Assembly: GCA_949948835.1 (NCBI GenBank)
Contig: CATLHF010000008.1
Span: forward strand, 1 to 64,000
Length of the DNA stretch: 64,000 nt
Origin: an uncultured Clostridia bacterium
GTDB taxonomy: Bacteria > Bacillota > Clostridia > TANB77 > CAG-508
Direction: 5' to 3'
A program made the translations under genes and the position numbers. The notes beneath the pieces are model-generated. The model did no database searches, was not told where the DNA came from, and was given only the letters and a program-made list of their open reading frames with translations. Positions 33,014-43,460 of this stretch are shown here, piece after piece (positions within the stretch are counted from its first letter, which is position 1; each line of letters begins with the position of its first letter).

Positions 33014-33958
33014 TTAATATATTTTCAATAATTCTCCTAATGGTTTTTCTTCATTGATTCTCTTGATTGCTTCTGCAAATAATGGTGCTATTGATAATAC
33101 TTTTATTTTATCAATTTGTTTTTCTTCTGTTAATGGGATTGTATCTGTAATCACTAGTTCTTTAATTGGTGAATTTTGAATTCTTTCAATTGCTGGCCCT
33201 GATAGTACACCATGAGTGCATCCTGCATAAATTTCTCTTGCGCCAAAGTGCTCTAGTATTTTTGCTGTTTCTATCATAGAACCTGCTGTATCTACTTCGT
33301 CGTCAAATATAATAGTTTGTTTATCTTTTACATCTCCAATAACAGTAGTTGCAATGGCTCTATCATCATTTCCATCTCTTCTTTTATCAATTAATGCAAT
33401 TGGACATCCAAAGTATTCAGAATATTTATATGCTTTTTTTGAACTTCCTGCATCAGTTGCAACAATTACCATATCGGTTAGATTTTTTTCTTTAAAATAC
33501 GTTTGTAATAAGTTTTGTGCAGATAATCGATCACAATTAATGCTAAAATATGCTTGTATTGCTGGGTTATGTAAGTCACAAGTGATAACTCGATCGGCTC
33601 CTGCTGCTTCAATTAATTGTGCCATTAGTTTTGCAGTTACTGGTACACGTGGTTGATCTTTTTTGTCTGATCTTGAATAAATGAAATATGGTAATACAAC
33701 ATTTACTTTTCCTGCTGATGCGCGTTTTACAGCATCAATTGTAATTAGTAATTCCATTACTCTTTCATTTACTGGTGGTTCGGTTGTTTGTACAATGTAT
33801 ACATCTTTTCCACGAACAGTTTCTAAAATTTGTACAAAGTTATTGTCATTTTTAAACTTAATAGAATTAATTTTTCCCATTTCGATTCCTAAACAATCAC
33901 ACATATCTTTCGTAAACTTTTCTGCTGATTTACAAGCAAAAATTTTAACATTTTCCAT
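33014..33958 (-). CDS. prs: Ribose-phosphate pyrophosphokinase
   Basis: 'VNVVLPYFIYSRSDKKDQPRVPVTAKLMAQLIEAAGADRVITCDLH', 'TIIFDDEVDTAGSM'. Confidence 0.92.
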   Translation of the reverse strand: MENVKIFACKSAEKFTKDMCDCLGIEMGKINSIKFKNDNNFVQILETVRGKDVYIVQTTEPPVNERVMELLITIDAVKRASAGKVNVVLPYFIYSRSDKKDQPRVPVTAKLMAQLIEAAGADRVITCDLHNPAIQAYFSINCDRLSAQNLLQTYFKEKNLTDMVIVATDAGSSKKAYKYSEYFGCPIALIDKRRDGNDDRAIATTVIGDVKDKQTIIFDDEVDTAGSMIETAKILEHFGAREIYAGCTHGVLSGPAIERIQNSPIKELVITDTIPLTEEKQIDKIKVLSIAPLFAEAIKRINEEKPLGELLKIY

Positions 33959-34097
33959 AATTTTGACTCCTTTTTTTATTATTTTAAAATTCTTTTTTAT
34001 TATAACATTTATTTTAATTTTGTGAATATGTTTTTGAAATATTTTGTAGAAAATTGTAGTAAATATATATTTTGTTTATATAACTTATATAATAAGA

Positions 34098-34130
34098 AAA
34101 GAGGTTATCGAATTTTCGATAACCTCTCTA
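34098..34130 (-). terminator. Intrinsic terminator
   Basis: AGAGGTTATCGAA TT TTCGATAACCTCT near-perfect stem. Confidence 0.75.
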
Positions 34131-34137
34131 TTAAAGA

Positions 34138-35328
34138 TTAGCTACATATAATATAAGAACCTATCTTCACTTTCCTTAAGAAAATTCTTAATTCATTATG
34201 AAGATTTCTCAAATTTTGCAAGGTTATATCAAAATTTAATTTTGCTAAAAAACCTTTAAATTCCACTATCTCTTCCGTTAAAGTCTCCTGACTTTCTATT
34301 ACGGACATAACTTCAGAAGCCGGTAATGTAACTTGTAAGTACACACGTGGGCCTTTCTCATGCTGTTCTTTTATCATGTCTTTGCCTTTTAAGAGCTGAA
34401 CTTCCATCATTTCTTCCCTATTCATTGTATCATCGCCACTTTTTAATAATTCACTATATGTTTTAGATGAATCAAAAAAATTGTTGGTTATGGCATCAAT
34501 GGTAGCCCAATAATGCGCTTGGTCCATGCATCGATATTTGTGTCCATTAAGTTCTATCCATACTGAGTTTGTTTTCTTTTCAACCAGTAATGGAACTGTT
34601 TTCCCTATCACATCACTTAATCCTGTTGCAGGAATTCTTATATTGCTTACGCATTTTCCTTGCGTTATGTTTCCTTCAATGGAACACATATGCATAACTT
34701 CTATGTAAACATCATAGGCGTCTTGCATTTTTTCTAAATACAATAATGGATTCTTCTGCTCAAGTCTGGATATTTTTTTTACTTGATCTAACTTTTCTCT
34801 TGAAAGCAGACAAACTATCCGCTTAATTTCACCATCTGTCAGAATTATCTGTTTTTTTGTATTCAGATTCATTTCTGCATATGCCGGCCCTAATTGGCCC
34901 CTTTTATCAAGTTCGTCTTCAAAAGTTGTAATTTCTTCAATTAACCTATAGTACTCATCTAGTTTATTTTTCCTTTCCATCTCATCCGCAATTTGATTTA
35001 AAACAGATAAAACATTTTTTCCAGATGATATGATTGATTCAGCAATAGCAAAATTACTTTTAGCAATGGCATTATTGCTTTTAGCAATGGCATTATTGCT
35101 TTTAGCAATGGCATTATTGCTTTTATCAAGTTCTGGATTGTGTGTAATACCAGCTTTTTGTTCCTCGCCAGTGTGTTTAGCCTCTATCTCCTTGTCTTTC
35201 TTATCCTTCTTAGCCTTCTTAGCCTCAAGATCATACTTAGGCTCATCAATAGTAGGTCCCTTAGGTATCCTAGCATAAGCATCAAAAGGCACTAGAGGCT
35301 CAGTCTGAATGTTGGTAACATCTTTCAT
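34138..35328 (-). CDS. Hypothetical protein with 7-aa tandem repeats; compositionally foreign
   Basis: Intact 396-aa ORF; (NNAIAKS)n repeat; contains in-frame CGG (Arg) at 34819-34821. Confidence 0.65.
   Translation of the reverse strand: MKDVTNIQTEPLVPFDAYARIPKGPTIDEPKYDLEAKKAKKDKKDKEIEAKHTGEEQKAGITHNPELDKSNNAIAKSNNAIAKSNNAIAKSNFAIAESIISSGKNVLSVLNQIADEMERKNKLDEYYRLIEEITTFEDELDKRGQLGPAYAEMNLNTKKQIILTDGEIKRIVCLLSREKLDQVKKISRLEQKNPLLYLEKMQDAYDVYIEVMHMCSIEGNITQGKCVSNIRIPATGLSDVIGKTVPLLVEKKTNSVWIELNGHKYRCMDQAHYWATIDAITNNFFDSSKTYSELLKSGDDTMNREEMMEVQLLKGKDMIKEQHEKGPRVYLQVTLPASEVMSVIESQETLTEEIVEFKGFLAKLNFDITLQNLRNLHNELRIFLRKVKIGSYIICS
35047..35130. repeat. 21-bp tandem repeat inside ORF 34138..35328
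   Basis: Repeating unit ttattgcttttagcaatggca, about 3 close copies plus a diverged one. Confidence 0.85.
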
Positions 35329-35544
35329 ATCTCTACCTCCTGGTGTAATGTGAATTTTTTAGTTACTTGGTTTCTTAAATATGTTCTCCTCTCTTTTAAT
35401 AGTATGCAACGCATTATGTAACCATTTTAGCATGCGTAATATGACTTGTCAAGTTTTAGCCATATCATGCTATATTTTTTTATGGTTCTTTGCAAATAAA
35501 AATGAATCTAATATTCTTATTAGATTCACTCTATTATTATTTGT

Positions 35545-36093
35545 TTAATTTACGTTTAACATTAGTCCTTCTTCTAGATTTGCCCAAACGACTTTGTTTT
35601 CTTTTACGCTTTTTGGTACATCGATTAGTCTTTGGTTTTCGGATCCTCTAAATCTTAGAGATAGATTTTTCTTTTCTTCTTGGAATTTTCCATCAACGAT
35701 AACATCAATATCAGAAATTAGTTCTTTTGTTTCATCCCATGTGTTATACATTTTTCCCATAACGTCTTTTTCGAAGTCAAATCCTGTATAGCACCAGATA
35801 CTTTTATTAGGAAATTTCTCTTTTACTTGTCTTACAAGTGGTAATAATCCTTTTTGATTATTGTATTCTAATGGTTCTCCGCCAAGTAGTGATAATCCTT
35901 CTATGTAATCATGGTCTAAATCTTTTAAGACTTGGTCAATTGTTTCTTGATTAAATTCTTTTCCATAGTTAAAGTCCCATGCTTCTTGGTTAAAACATCC
36001 TTTGCAATGATGGTTACATCCACTCACAAAGACACTTACTCTAACTCCTGGTCCATTTGCTACGTCACATTCCTTTATTTTGGCATAATTCAT
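35545..36093 (-). CDS. nrdG: Anaerobic ribonucleoside-triphosphate reductase activating protein
   Basis: 'FVSGCNHHCKGCFNQEAWDFNYG' radical-SAM CxxxCxxC; adjacent to nrdD. Confidence 0.93.
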   Translation of the reverse strand: MNYAKIKECDVANGPGVRVSVFVSGCNHHCKGCFNQEAWDFNYGKEFNQETIDQVLKDLDHDYIEGLSLLGGEPLEYNNQKGLLPLVRQVKEKFPNKSIWCYTGFDFEKDVMGKMYNTWDETKELISDIDVIVDGKFQEEKKNLSLRFRGSENQRLIDVPKSVKENKVVWANLEEGLMLNVN

Positions 36094-36104
36094 TTTATCA
36101 TCTC

Positions 36105-38249
36105 CTATAGATGTAATACTCTTGATTTAATTTCTTTTGTTTTCCCTTCATTCCAGAAGTTTTCTCCTAAGTATCCACAGGTTCTTCTTGTTACGTTCAT
36201 TTTACTATGGTCTTTGTTTCCACATTGTGGACATTCCCATTCTCCAGAATCATTAATCGTAATTTCTCCATCAAATCCACATACATGGCAGTAATCTGAT
36301 TTTGTATTAAATTCTGCGTACTGTATATTATCATATATGAATTTTACAACTTCTTCAAGTGCTTTTAGATTATTTTGTATATTTGGTATTTCAATGTAAG
36401 AGATTGAACCACCAGATGAGATTTTTTGGAATTCACTTTCGAATGCTAATTTTTGGAATCCATCAATTTTTTCTCTAACATCTACATGGTAAGAGTTTGT
36501 ATAATATCCTTTATCTGTAACATCTTTGATTTCTCCAAATCTTTCTTTATCGATTCTTGCAAAACGATAACATAAGCTTTCTGCTGGTGTTCCGTATAAT
36601 GCAAATCCAATGTTTGTTTCTTGTTTCCAACGGTCGGTTGCTTCTCTTAAATGGTTCATGACTTGTAGTGCAAAATCATGTCCTTCTTTTGTTGTGTGAG
36701 AAACTCCTTTCATTAGTTTTGTTAATTCATAAATACCAATATATCCTAATGACATGGTTGAGTATCCGCCTTTTAATAATGGATCAATTTTTTCTCCTGA
36801 TTGTAGACGAGCAATTGCTCCATATTTCCAATGGATTGGGCTTGTGTCTGAAGTAGTTCCAAGTAATGCATAATGTCTACACATCAACGCTTCTTTACAA
36901 AGTTCTAATCTTTCATCTAATAATTTCCAGAATTTTTCTTCGTTTCCGTTCGCAATAATTCCAATTTGAGGTAAATTTAAACTTACAACACCTTGATTAA
37001 ATCTTCCTTCAAATTTGTAGTTTCCATTTTCATCTTTCCATGGTGATAAGAAACTTCTACATCCCATTGGGCTAAATACGTTTCCTTCATAATTTTCACG
37101 CATTTTTTTAGCAGAAATATAATCTGGGTACATTCTCTTGCTTGAACATTTTACGGCAAGTTTTGTTAAGTAATCGTATTTTCCTCCCGTTAGGTTATTG
37201 TGTTCATATAATACATACACAAGTTTTGGGAATGCTGGTGTTACATATACACCTTTTTCGTTTTTGATTCCCTTGTATCTTTGTCTTAAGATTTCTTCAA
37301 TAATCATTGCATTTTCTTCCATGTATTCGTCACCTTCTTCTAGGTTTAAGAATAAGGTAACAAATGGTGATTGTCCGTTTGTTGTCATTAATGTATTGAT
37401 TTGGTATTGAATGGTTTGAACACCTGCTGCAAGTTCTGTTTTTAGTCTTTGTTCTACCATCTCATCTATTATATCTTGTGGTAATTTATCTTTATAGTTT
37501 TCTTCTAATTCTTTCTTGAATTTTTCTTTACTTTTTCTTAAATATTTTCCTAAGTGTTTTAAATCGACACTTTGTCCACCATATTGGTTACTTGCAACTG
37601 CAGCAATAATTTGTGTAGATACGGTACATGCAACTTGAAAACTTTTTGGACTTTCAATTAATTTTCCATTCATAACCGTTCCATTGTCTAACATATCTCC
37701 AATGTTTATTAAACAACAGTTAAAAATTGGTTGTAAAAAGTAATCTGCATCATGAAAGTGTAAAACACCTTCATCATGTGCTTTTGATATTTTTTCAGGA
37801 AGTAAGATTCTTTTTGTTAAGTCTTTTGAAACTTCTCCTGCTATATAATCTCTTTGTGTAGAGGCAAGAACTGCGTTTTTGTTTGAATTTTCTTCTAATA
37901 ATTCCTTGTTTTGGTTTTTGATTAATCCTAAGATGGATTCATCGGTTGTATTTTGTTTACGTACTAACATTCTTGTATAACGGTATACAATATATTTTTT
38001 TGCAAGTTCAAATCTTTCATGTTCCATTAATTGTTCTTCAATAATATCTTGGATATCTTCTACTAGAATTCTCTTTTTGTCTAGATTTTGAATATATTCA
38101 ATAATCTCATTAATTTCTTCTTTTGTTGCTCTTTCTTTTGCTCTTACTTCTTTGTTTGCTTTTTCGATTGCAGTTACAATTTTATCCCTATTATAATCTA
38201 CTGCTCTTCCATCTCTTTTAATAACTTTCATTGTTCTTTCCCCCTCCAA
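36105..38249 (-). CDS. nrdD: Anaerobic ribonucleoside-triphosphate reductase
   Basis: ATP-cone N-terminus, C-terminal 'YCHVCGFDGE...CPQCGN...VTRRTCGYLGEN'. Confidence 0.95.
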   Translation of the reverse strand: MEGERTMKVIKRDGRAVDYNRDKIVTAIEKANKEVRAKERATKEEINEIIEYIQNLDKKRILVEDIQDIIEEQLMEHERFELAKKYIVYRYTRMLVRKQNTTDESILGLIKNQNKELLEENSNKNAVLASTQRDYIAGEVSKDLTKRILLPEKISKAHDEGVLHFHDADYFLQPIFNCCLINIGDMLDNGTVMNGKLIESPKSFQVACTVSTQIIAAVASNQYGGQSVDLKHLGKYLRKSKEKFKKELEENYKDKLPQDIIDEMVEQRLKTELAAGVQTIQYQINTLMTTNGQSPFVTLFLNLEEGDEYMEENAMIIEEILRQRYKGIKNEKGVYVTPAFPKLVYVLYEHNNLTGGKYDYLTKLAVKCSSKRMYPDYISAKKMRENYEGNVFSPMGCRSFLSPWKDENGNYKFEGRFNQGVVSLNLPQIGIIANGNEEKFWKLLDERLELCKEALMCRHYALLGTTSDTSPIHWKYGAIARLQSGEKIDPLLKGGYSTMSLGYIGIYELTKLMKGVSHTTKEGHDFALQVMNHLREATDRWKQETNIGFALYGTPAESLCYRFARIDKERFGEIKDVTDKGYYTNSYHVDVREKIDGFQKLAFESEFQKISSGGSISYIEIPNIQNNLKALEEVVKFIYDNIQYAEFNTKSDYCHVCGFDGEITINDSGEWECPQCGNKDHSKMNVTRRTCGYLGENFWNEGKTKEIKSRVLHL

Positions 38250-38288
38250 GTTTCATGTACTTATTATATCGTAACTTTTTTTATTTTC

Positions 38289-38304
38289 TGTTGCAATTGC
38301 AACA
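38289..38304. promoter_or_regulatory. Palindromic operator candidate between nrdD and the CRP/FNR gene
   Basis: Perfect palindrome TGTTGCAATTGCAACA; half site TTGTTGCA recurs at about 38437-38444. Confidence 0.6.
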
Positions 38305-38439
38305 AATTATGAGAATTGGGTTTTGTTTTTTTATAAACTAGCTCCGTTGTAAGCAAATTCGCTTTATTTCATTTATATTACAAATGTATGACATCTTATT
38401 TTGTCGAATTTTGCTTGAAAACACTGGTTTTTGTTCTTG

Positions 38440-38468
38440 TTGCATTTTTATAATATTTTATGTATAAT
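38440..38468 (+). promoter_or_regulatory. Promoter of CRP/FNR-family gene
   Basis: TTGCAT-N17-TATAAT, then GGAGG RBS. Confidence 0.7.
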
Positions 38469-38486
38469 ATCTAGGAGGTAACTGGA

Positions 38487-39120
38487 ATGAATATTGATTT
38501 AGATTTGTCTATGTTTATGAAAGATTTAGATAAGAATTGTTCTAAAGTACAAAAAAAATCCTTTAAAAAAGGGGAATTAATCACTTCTTATATTGCAAAG
38601 CGTAATCAACTTTGTTTGATGCTTTCGCGGAGAAGCCGATTTAATCCGTTATGATTTAAATGGAAATCGTACGATTGTAGAACATTTTTCAGATAATGCT
38701 ATTTTTGGTGAAATTTTTTATGTGGTAAACACAAATAATGAATTGTTTGTTGAAGCGAAAAAGAATTCAACAGTTTTATTTTTTATTTATGATGATTTAC
38801 AACAAAAATGCAATCCTAATTGCTTGTTTCATCAAAAATTATTAGATAGTCTTTCTTCTTTATATTTAAATAAAGTTATTGAATTAAATACTCGAATTGA
38901 ATTGTTAAGTAAGAGAACAATCCGTGAAAAATTGCTTGGCTATTTTCATGTTATTTCTTCAAAAAACATGGGAAAAACCTTTCAAATTCCGTTTTCTCTT
39001 ACTGACCTTGCCGATTATTTAAGTGTTGACAGAAGCGCCATGATGCGTGAGTTAAAGCTTTTAAAAGAAGATGGTTTTATTGAAAAAAGCGGTAACCGCA
39101 TTAAGTTGTTATATAAGTAA
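38487..39120 (+). CDS. CRP/FNR-family transcriptional regulator, +1 shift at CGG 38628-38630
   Basis: ATG at 38487 with AGGAGG RBS; 0-frame MNIDLDLSMFMKDLDKNC...NQLCLMLS then CGG; +1 frame GEADLIRYDLNGNRTIVEHFSDNAIFGEIFYV...LTDLADYLSVDRSAMMRELKLLKEDGFIEK. Confidence 0.85.
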
Positions 39121-39218
39121 AAGACAGCAAAATGAAGTGCACCTCCGTTTAGATTATACCATAATGTCCTTTTTATTATGGTCTACTAAACGGGGGGCAT
39201 TTCAAAATCTGTCTTTTT
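39119..39218. repeat. Composite ~100-nt inverted-repeat element (terminator or MITE-like)
   Basis: Nested stems AAAAGACAG/CTGTCTTTT, GAAGTGCACCTCCGTTTAG/CTAAACGGGGGGCATTTC, ACCATAAT/ATTATGGT. Confidence 0.6.
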
Positions 39219-39223
39219 ATTTA

Positions 39224-40072
39224 TTATTGGATATCTCCTTTTTTTATTTTTTCAATTTCTTCTTTTGATAAATTAGTTATTTTTATAATCATTTCAATTG
39301 ATTGGTTCATTTCCAATAATCTTTTTGTTGTTTCTATCTTCTCTTCTCGTTTTCCTGCTTCTGTCAAACCAATTCGTGCCATTTTTCATCTAATATTGCT
39401 TTTTCTTTTAACTCTGCTACTCTTCTCAATTCCTCATCTTGACTGAGTTGTTTTAGTTCATCCATTGCCTTTTTTATTTCTTTGTTTTCTTCCATGATTT
39501 TTTCTACCTCCTTTTCATTCGGATTATAAAAAAATATCATCCATTGTGCTTGTTGCATCTTTTTCTAATATTCGTTTCGCTTTTGGTATTTCTATTATAT
39601 GTATTTCAAATAGCTCTGTCAATATGATTTCTCGACCAGTTAATATCTCTTTTATTTGCCATTTTTTGTGTGTACTCTCGATTTCTCTTAATTTCTCAAA
39701 ATTATAATCTAATATAATAATTCCTATTACTTTGTTAAGTTTTGTATAATCATTCCCTTTCAATAATTGTCCTGAATATATTCTACTCCAGTAATATAAA
39801 AATCGTTCTGCTGTATATTCGTTGCTAGCAAGTTGTACTTCTATATTACAAATGATTCCATCATTTAATGTTACTCTTAGGTCTAGTATTCCTAGTCTTT
39901 CTTCTGGATATTTCCCTATAATATATTTATCATTGTTTAAATCAATCTTTTCTATTTTCTCTTTTGTTACTGCTGTTATGACAGCTTTTGCTATATCTTC
40001 ATTTCCCTGTCGAAATAATGAATGAAATACAACATCAATTTTTGGTTTTAATGGTTTTTTCTTTTCTTTCAT
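39224..40072 (-). pseudogene. Rpn/PD-(D/E)XK nuclease family protein, frame-disrupted twice at poly-A tracts
   Basis: ORF 39524..40072 ('KPKIDVVFHSLFRQGNEDI..LRVTLNDGIICNIEVQL'), then ORF 39364..39558 ('WMIFFYNPNEKEVEKIM'), then third-frame ARIGLTEAGKREEKIETTKRLLEMNQSIEMIIKITNLSKEEIEKIKKGDIQ. Confidence 0.7.
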
Positions 40073-40256
40073 TTATTTTTCCTCTCTGTTTTGTATTTTA
40101 AATTGCATAAAAACAAACCATTTTCACCTCCTATTTTTAATTTGTTATTTGGTCTTATAATTCATTTGGATTTTTAATTAGATCTTGTTTTTGAATAAAT
40201 CTTTTTTGAATCAATTTTTTAGAAATCTTCTGAATGAAATCCTATGATAGACAAAA

Positions 40257-40312
40257 TAATTGCACACATTATGCAATTTAATAAATTTATTAAATCATAA
40301 TATGTGCAATTT
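40257..40312. repeat. Long inverted repeat hairpin downstream of ftsH
   Basis: AATTGCACACATTATG ... CATAATATGTGCAATT enclosing palindromic ATTTAATAAATTTATTAAAT. Confidence 0.6.
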
Positions 40313-40351
40313 TTCAATTATTTTTCATCGACCTATTTTTCGACCTATTTT

Positions 40352-42166
40352 TTATGCAAAGATTTGGTCAAATTCTTCTCCGTCGATTTTTTCTTTTTCT
40401 AGTAGAATTCCCGCTACGGAATGTAATTTTTCTATATTTGCTTTTAAAATTTCTTCTGCTTTATGGTATGCTGTATCGATAATGATTTTGGTTTCTTCAT
40501 CGATGATAGATGCTGTTTCTTCTGAGTATTCTTTGCTTTGTGCAAAGTCTCTTCCCAAGAATACTTCTTCTTGTGTTGAGCCTAACATAATTGCTCCTAC
40601 TCTATCACTCATACCATATTTGGTTACCATGCTTCTTGCAATTTTGGTTGCTCTTTCAATATCGTTACTTGCTCCTGTTGAAATATCATTTAAGATTAAT
40701 TTTTCCGCTACTCTACCACCAAGTAATGATACAATGTTTTCTTCCATTTCTGTCTTTGACATGAAAGATTTGTCTTCCGTTGGGCGATACATGGTGTATC
40801 CTCCTGCCATTCCTCTTGGTACAATAGAAATTTGATGTACTGGGTCTTGGGTTGGCAAGAAACGACTTACGACTGCATGGCCTGCTTCGTGGTATGCAAC
40901 TAGTTTATTTTCTTTTTCACTTCTTACTCTTGTTTTCTTTTCTGGTCCCATGGTTACTTTTACCATGGCATCTTCAATTTCTTTCATTCCAATTTCTTTT
41001 ATGTCTCTTCTTGCAGCAAGTAAAGCTGCTTCGTTTAATACATTTTCTAAATCTGCTCCTGCAAAACCTGAGGTGTTTTTAGCAATTGTTTTTAGGTCTA
41101 CATCTTCTGCTAATTTTTTCTTTTTCGCATGTACTTCTAAGATTTGTTCTCTTGCTTTTACATCTGGTGCAGATACAACGATTTGACGATCGAATCTTCC
41201 TGGTCTTAGTAATGCTTTATCTAATACATCTGGACGGTTGGTTGCGGCAAGTACAATAACGCCTTCATTGGTTCCAAATCCATCCATTTCAACTAATAAT
41301 TGATTTAAGGTTTGTTCTCTTTCATCATGTCCTCCACCAAGTCCTGCTCCTCTTTGACGACCTACTGCATCAATTTCATCAATGAAGATAATACATGGTG
41401 CTTTTTTCTTAGCTTCTTCAAATAAGTCTCTTACACGGGATGCTCCCACACCAACAAACATTTCTACGAAGTCAGAACCACTAATAATAAAGAATGGTAC
41501 TCCTGCTTCTCCTGCTACTGCTTTAGCAAGTAATGTTTTTCCTGTTCCTGGTTGACCAACAAGTAATACTCCTTTTGGAATTCTTGCTCCCATATCTGTG
41601 AATTTTTTTGGACTTTTTAAGAATTCTACAATTTCTTCTAATTCTTCTTTTTCTTCATCCACTCCTGCTACATCTTCAAAGGTAACACGGTTTTGTTCAC
41701 TTTGTCCCATTAGTCTTGCTTTACTTTTTCCAAATGACATGGTTTTGTTTCCACCTTGGTTTGGGTTCATCACAAATAACCAAAAAATTAGGAAAATAAT
41801 TAGTAATCCAAATGGTGTTAATAAACTTAATATGGTAATAAAAATCGATTGGTTTTGTTCTGTTAATGTAATATTTCCTTCTTTTAATGGAGTAGCAGCA
41901 TATGTCATAAAGCTATCAATACTTGGTATATTTACTTCTTTTTTATTGTTATCTCCTTTTACTGTTACATATGCTTTTTTCGCATCTGCTGATAATTCAA
42001 TTTCTGATATTTCTGCTGTTTCCATTTTGGTAATCAATTCTGAATATGTCATTTTCGTATCTTGATTATCTAAAATAGATGTTAACAGTACAATAAAAAT
42101 AACTCCTATAATTAGCCACATGGCTAGTGTTTTTAATCCGTTTTTCAAGATGACTTCCTCCTTCAA
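40352..42166 (-). CDS. ftsH: ATP-dependent zinc metalloprotease FtsH
   Basis: '[28 protein letters not shown]', SRH region, 'HEAGHAVVS'. Confidence 0.97.
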   Translation of the reverse strand: MKEEVILKNGLKTLAMWLIIGVIFIVLLTSILDNQDTKMTYSELITKMETAEISEIELSADAKKAYVTVKGDNNKKEVNIPSIDSFMTYAATPLKEGNITLTEQNQSIFITILSLLTPFGLLIIFLIFWLFVMNPNQGGNKTMSFGKSKARLMGQSEQNRVTFEDVAGVDEEKEELEEIVEFLKSPKKFTDMGARIPKGVLLVGQPGTGKTLLAKAVAGEAGVPFFIISGSDFVEMFVGVGASRVRDLFEEAKKKAPCIIFIDEIDAVGRQRGAGLGGGHDEREQTLNQLLVEMDGFGTNEGVIVLAATNRPDVLDKALLRPGRFDRQIVVSAPDVKAREQILEVHAKKKKLAEDVDLKTIAKNTSGFAGADLENVLNEAALLAARRDIKEIGMKEIEDAMVKVTMGPEKKTRVRSEKENKLVAYHEAGHAVVSRFLPTQDPVHQISIVPRGMAGGYTMYRPTEDKSFMSKTEMEENIVSLLGGRVAEKLILNDISTGASNDIERATKIARSMVTKYGMSDRVGAIMLGSTQEEVFLGRDFAQSKEYSEETASIIDEETKIIIDTAYHKAEEILKANIEKLHSVAGILLEKEKIDGEEFDQIFA

Positions 42167-42301
42167 AAGTAAAGTTTGTACTCTTCACTTTTCACTCTTA
42201 ACTTTTGCTTGCAATATACCATATTTGTTTTCTAATTGCAAGCATTTTTATGTGTCTTTTTTGTGTCGAATCCAGTCGTATCAAGGTTTTGCTTACGGAT
42301 G

Positions 42302-43288
42302 CTATTGGTTTATCATAAAAAATATTTTCTGTTTTTGTACTAAAATTTTAATCTTTTTATTCGGAATTAAAAATTTATTGCCAATATTATTCCCGCACAA
42401 CTTAATAATATCTTCAATATGTTTCTTTTCGATTCCAGAACTTGCTCCAAAAAGCATCGTTATAGTATATAACACAATTCGATTTTTTATAACTAAATCT
42501 AATTTATTAAATTTTCTTAAATCTAATACAATTTCTTTCTTATTGTTTGATAATAATATTTCTTCATAAGCTTGTTTTGTTATTTGTTCTAAGTATTTGT
42601 CTTCTTCTTGAATAATATCTGCCATTCTTGCAATAGATTCTATCATGTTTGGATTAAATTCTTTTTCTAAATAGGGAATTAACTCATTTCTTATTTTATT
42701 TCTTGTATAAATATTTTCAAAGTTTGTTTGATCAATTTGGGGATTTAATTTGTTTTGTTCACAATATTCTTCAATCTCACTTCTTTTGCATTCAATAAGA
42801 GGTCTGATATAGATATTATCTCTTACTGGTTCTATTCCTTTTAGCCCAGAAAGACCGGTTCCCCTAAGTAAATTCATCATAACCGTTTCTACTAAATCGT
42901 TTTTAGTATGTGCTGTTGCAATTTTATTTGCTCCTACTTGCTTTTGTATCTTAGAAAAAAAGGCATATCGTACTTTTCTTCCCATCTCTTCTGTTCCTAA
43001 TTTTTCTTTCTTTGCTTTTTCTAATACATTTTCTCTTTTTATAAAACAAGCAATTCTATAGTTTTTACACATTTGTTCAACGTACTGCTCATCTTCTTCC
43101 GCTTCTTTTCGAATGCCATGATTAATATGACATACAGTAAAGGTAAAATGTAACTGTTCTTGTAAATTTAAAAAAATATGGAATAAACAAGTAGAGTCAG
43201 GTCCCCCTGACACTCCAAGTATAATATGATCATTTTCTTCGATTAAATGATATTTCTTAATTGTTTGTAATACTTTTTCTTCTAACAT
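42302..43288 (-). CDS. tilS: tRNA(Ile)-lysidine synthase
   Basis: 'ILGVSGGPDSTCLFHIF', 'TAHTKNDLVETVMMNLLRGTGLSGLKGI'. Confidence 0.92.
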   Translation of the reverse strand: MLEEKVLQTIKKYHLIEENDHIILGVSGGPDSTCLFHIFLNLQEQLHFTFTVCHINHGIRKEAEEDEQYVEQMCKNYRIACFIKRENVLEKAKKEKLGTEEMGRKVRYAFFSKIQKQVGANKIATAHTKNDLVETVMMNLLRGTGLSGLKGIEPVRDNIYIRPLIECKRSEIEEYCEQNKLNPQIDQTNFENIYTRNKIRNELIPYLEKEFNPNMIESIARMADIIQEEDKYLEQITKQAYEEILLSNNKKEIVLDLRKFNKLDLVIKNRIVLYTITMLFGASSGIEKKHIEDIIKLCGNNIGNKFLIPNKKIKILVQKQKIFFMINQ

Positions 43289-43460
43289 ATAATTTCCTTT
43301 TATATAATTTCATATCCTTCTTTAATTATGTTTCGAAATTCTTCACTAATAGAATGCCAATCGAATAACTCAATTTGATTTCATATATCGTTATTCTTTT
43401 TTCTAGCGCTACAATTGCTTTGTGCAAACTAGAATAATTAACCCCCATCTTTTTCTTTTT

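Noticed and set aside
35041-35130. Possible CRISPR-like repeats
   Set aside because: Contiguous 21-bp in-frame coding repeats without spacers; explained as a protein tandem repeat.
43300-43455. Functional gene between dnaB and tilS
   Set aside because: Frames are short and interrupted; kept only as a possible relic.
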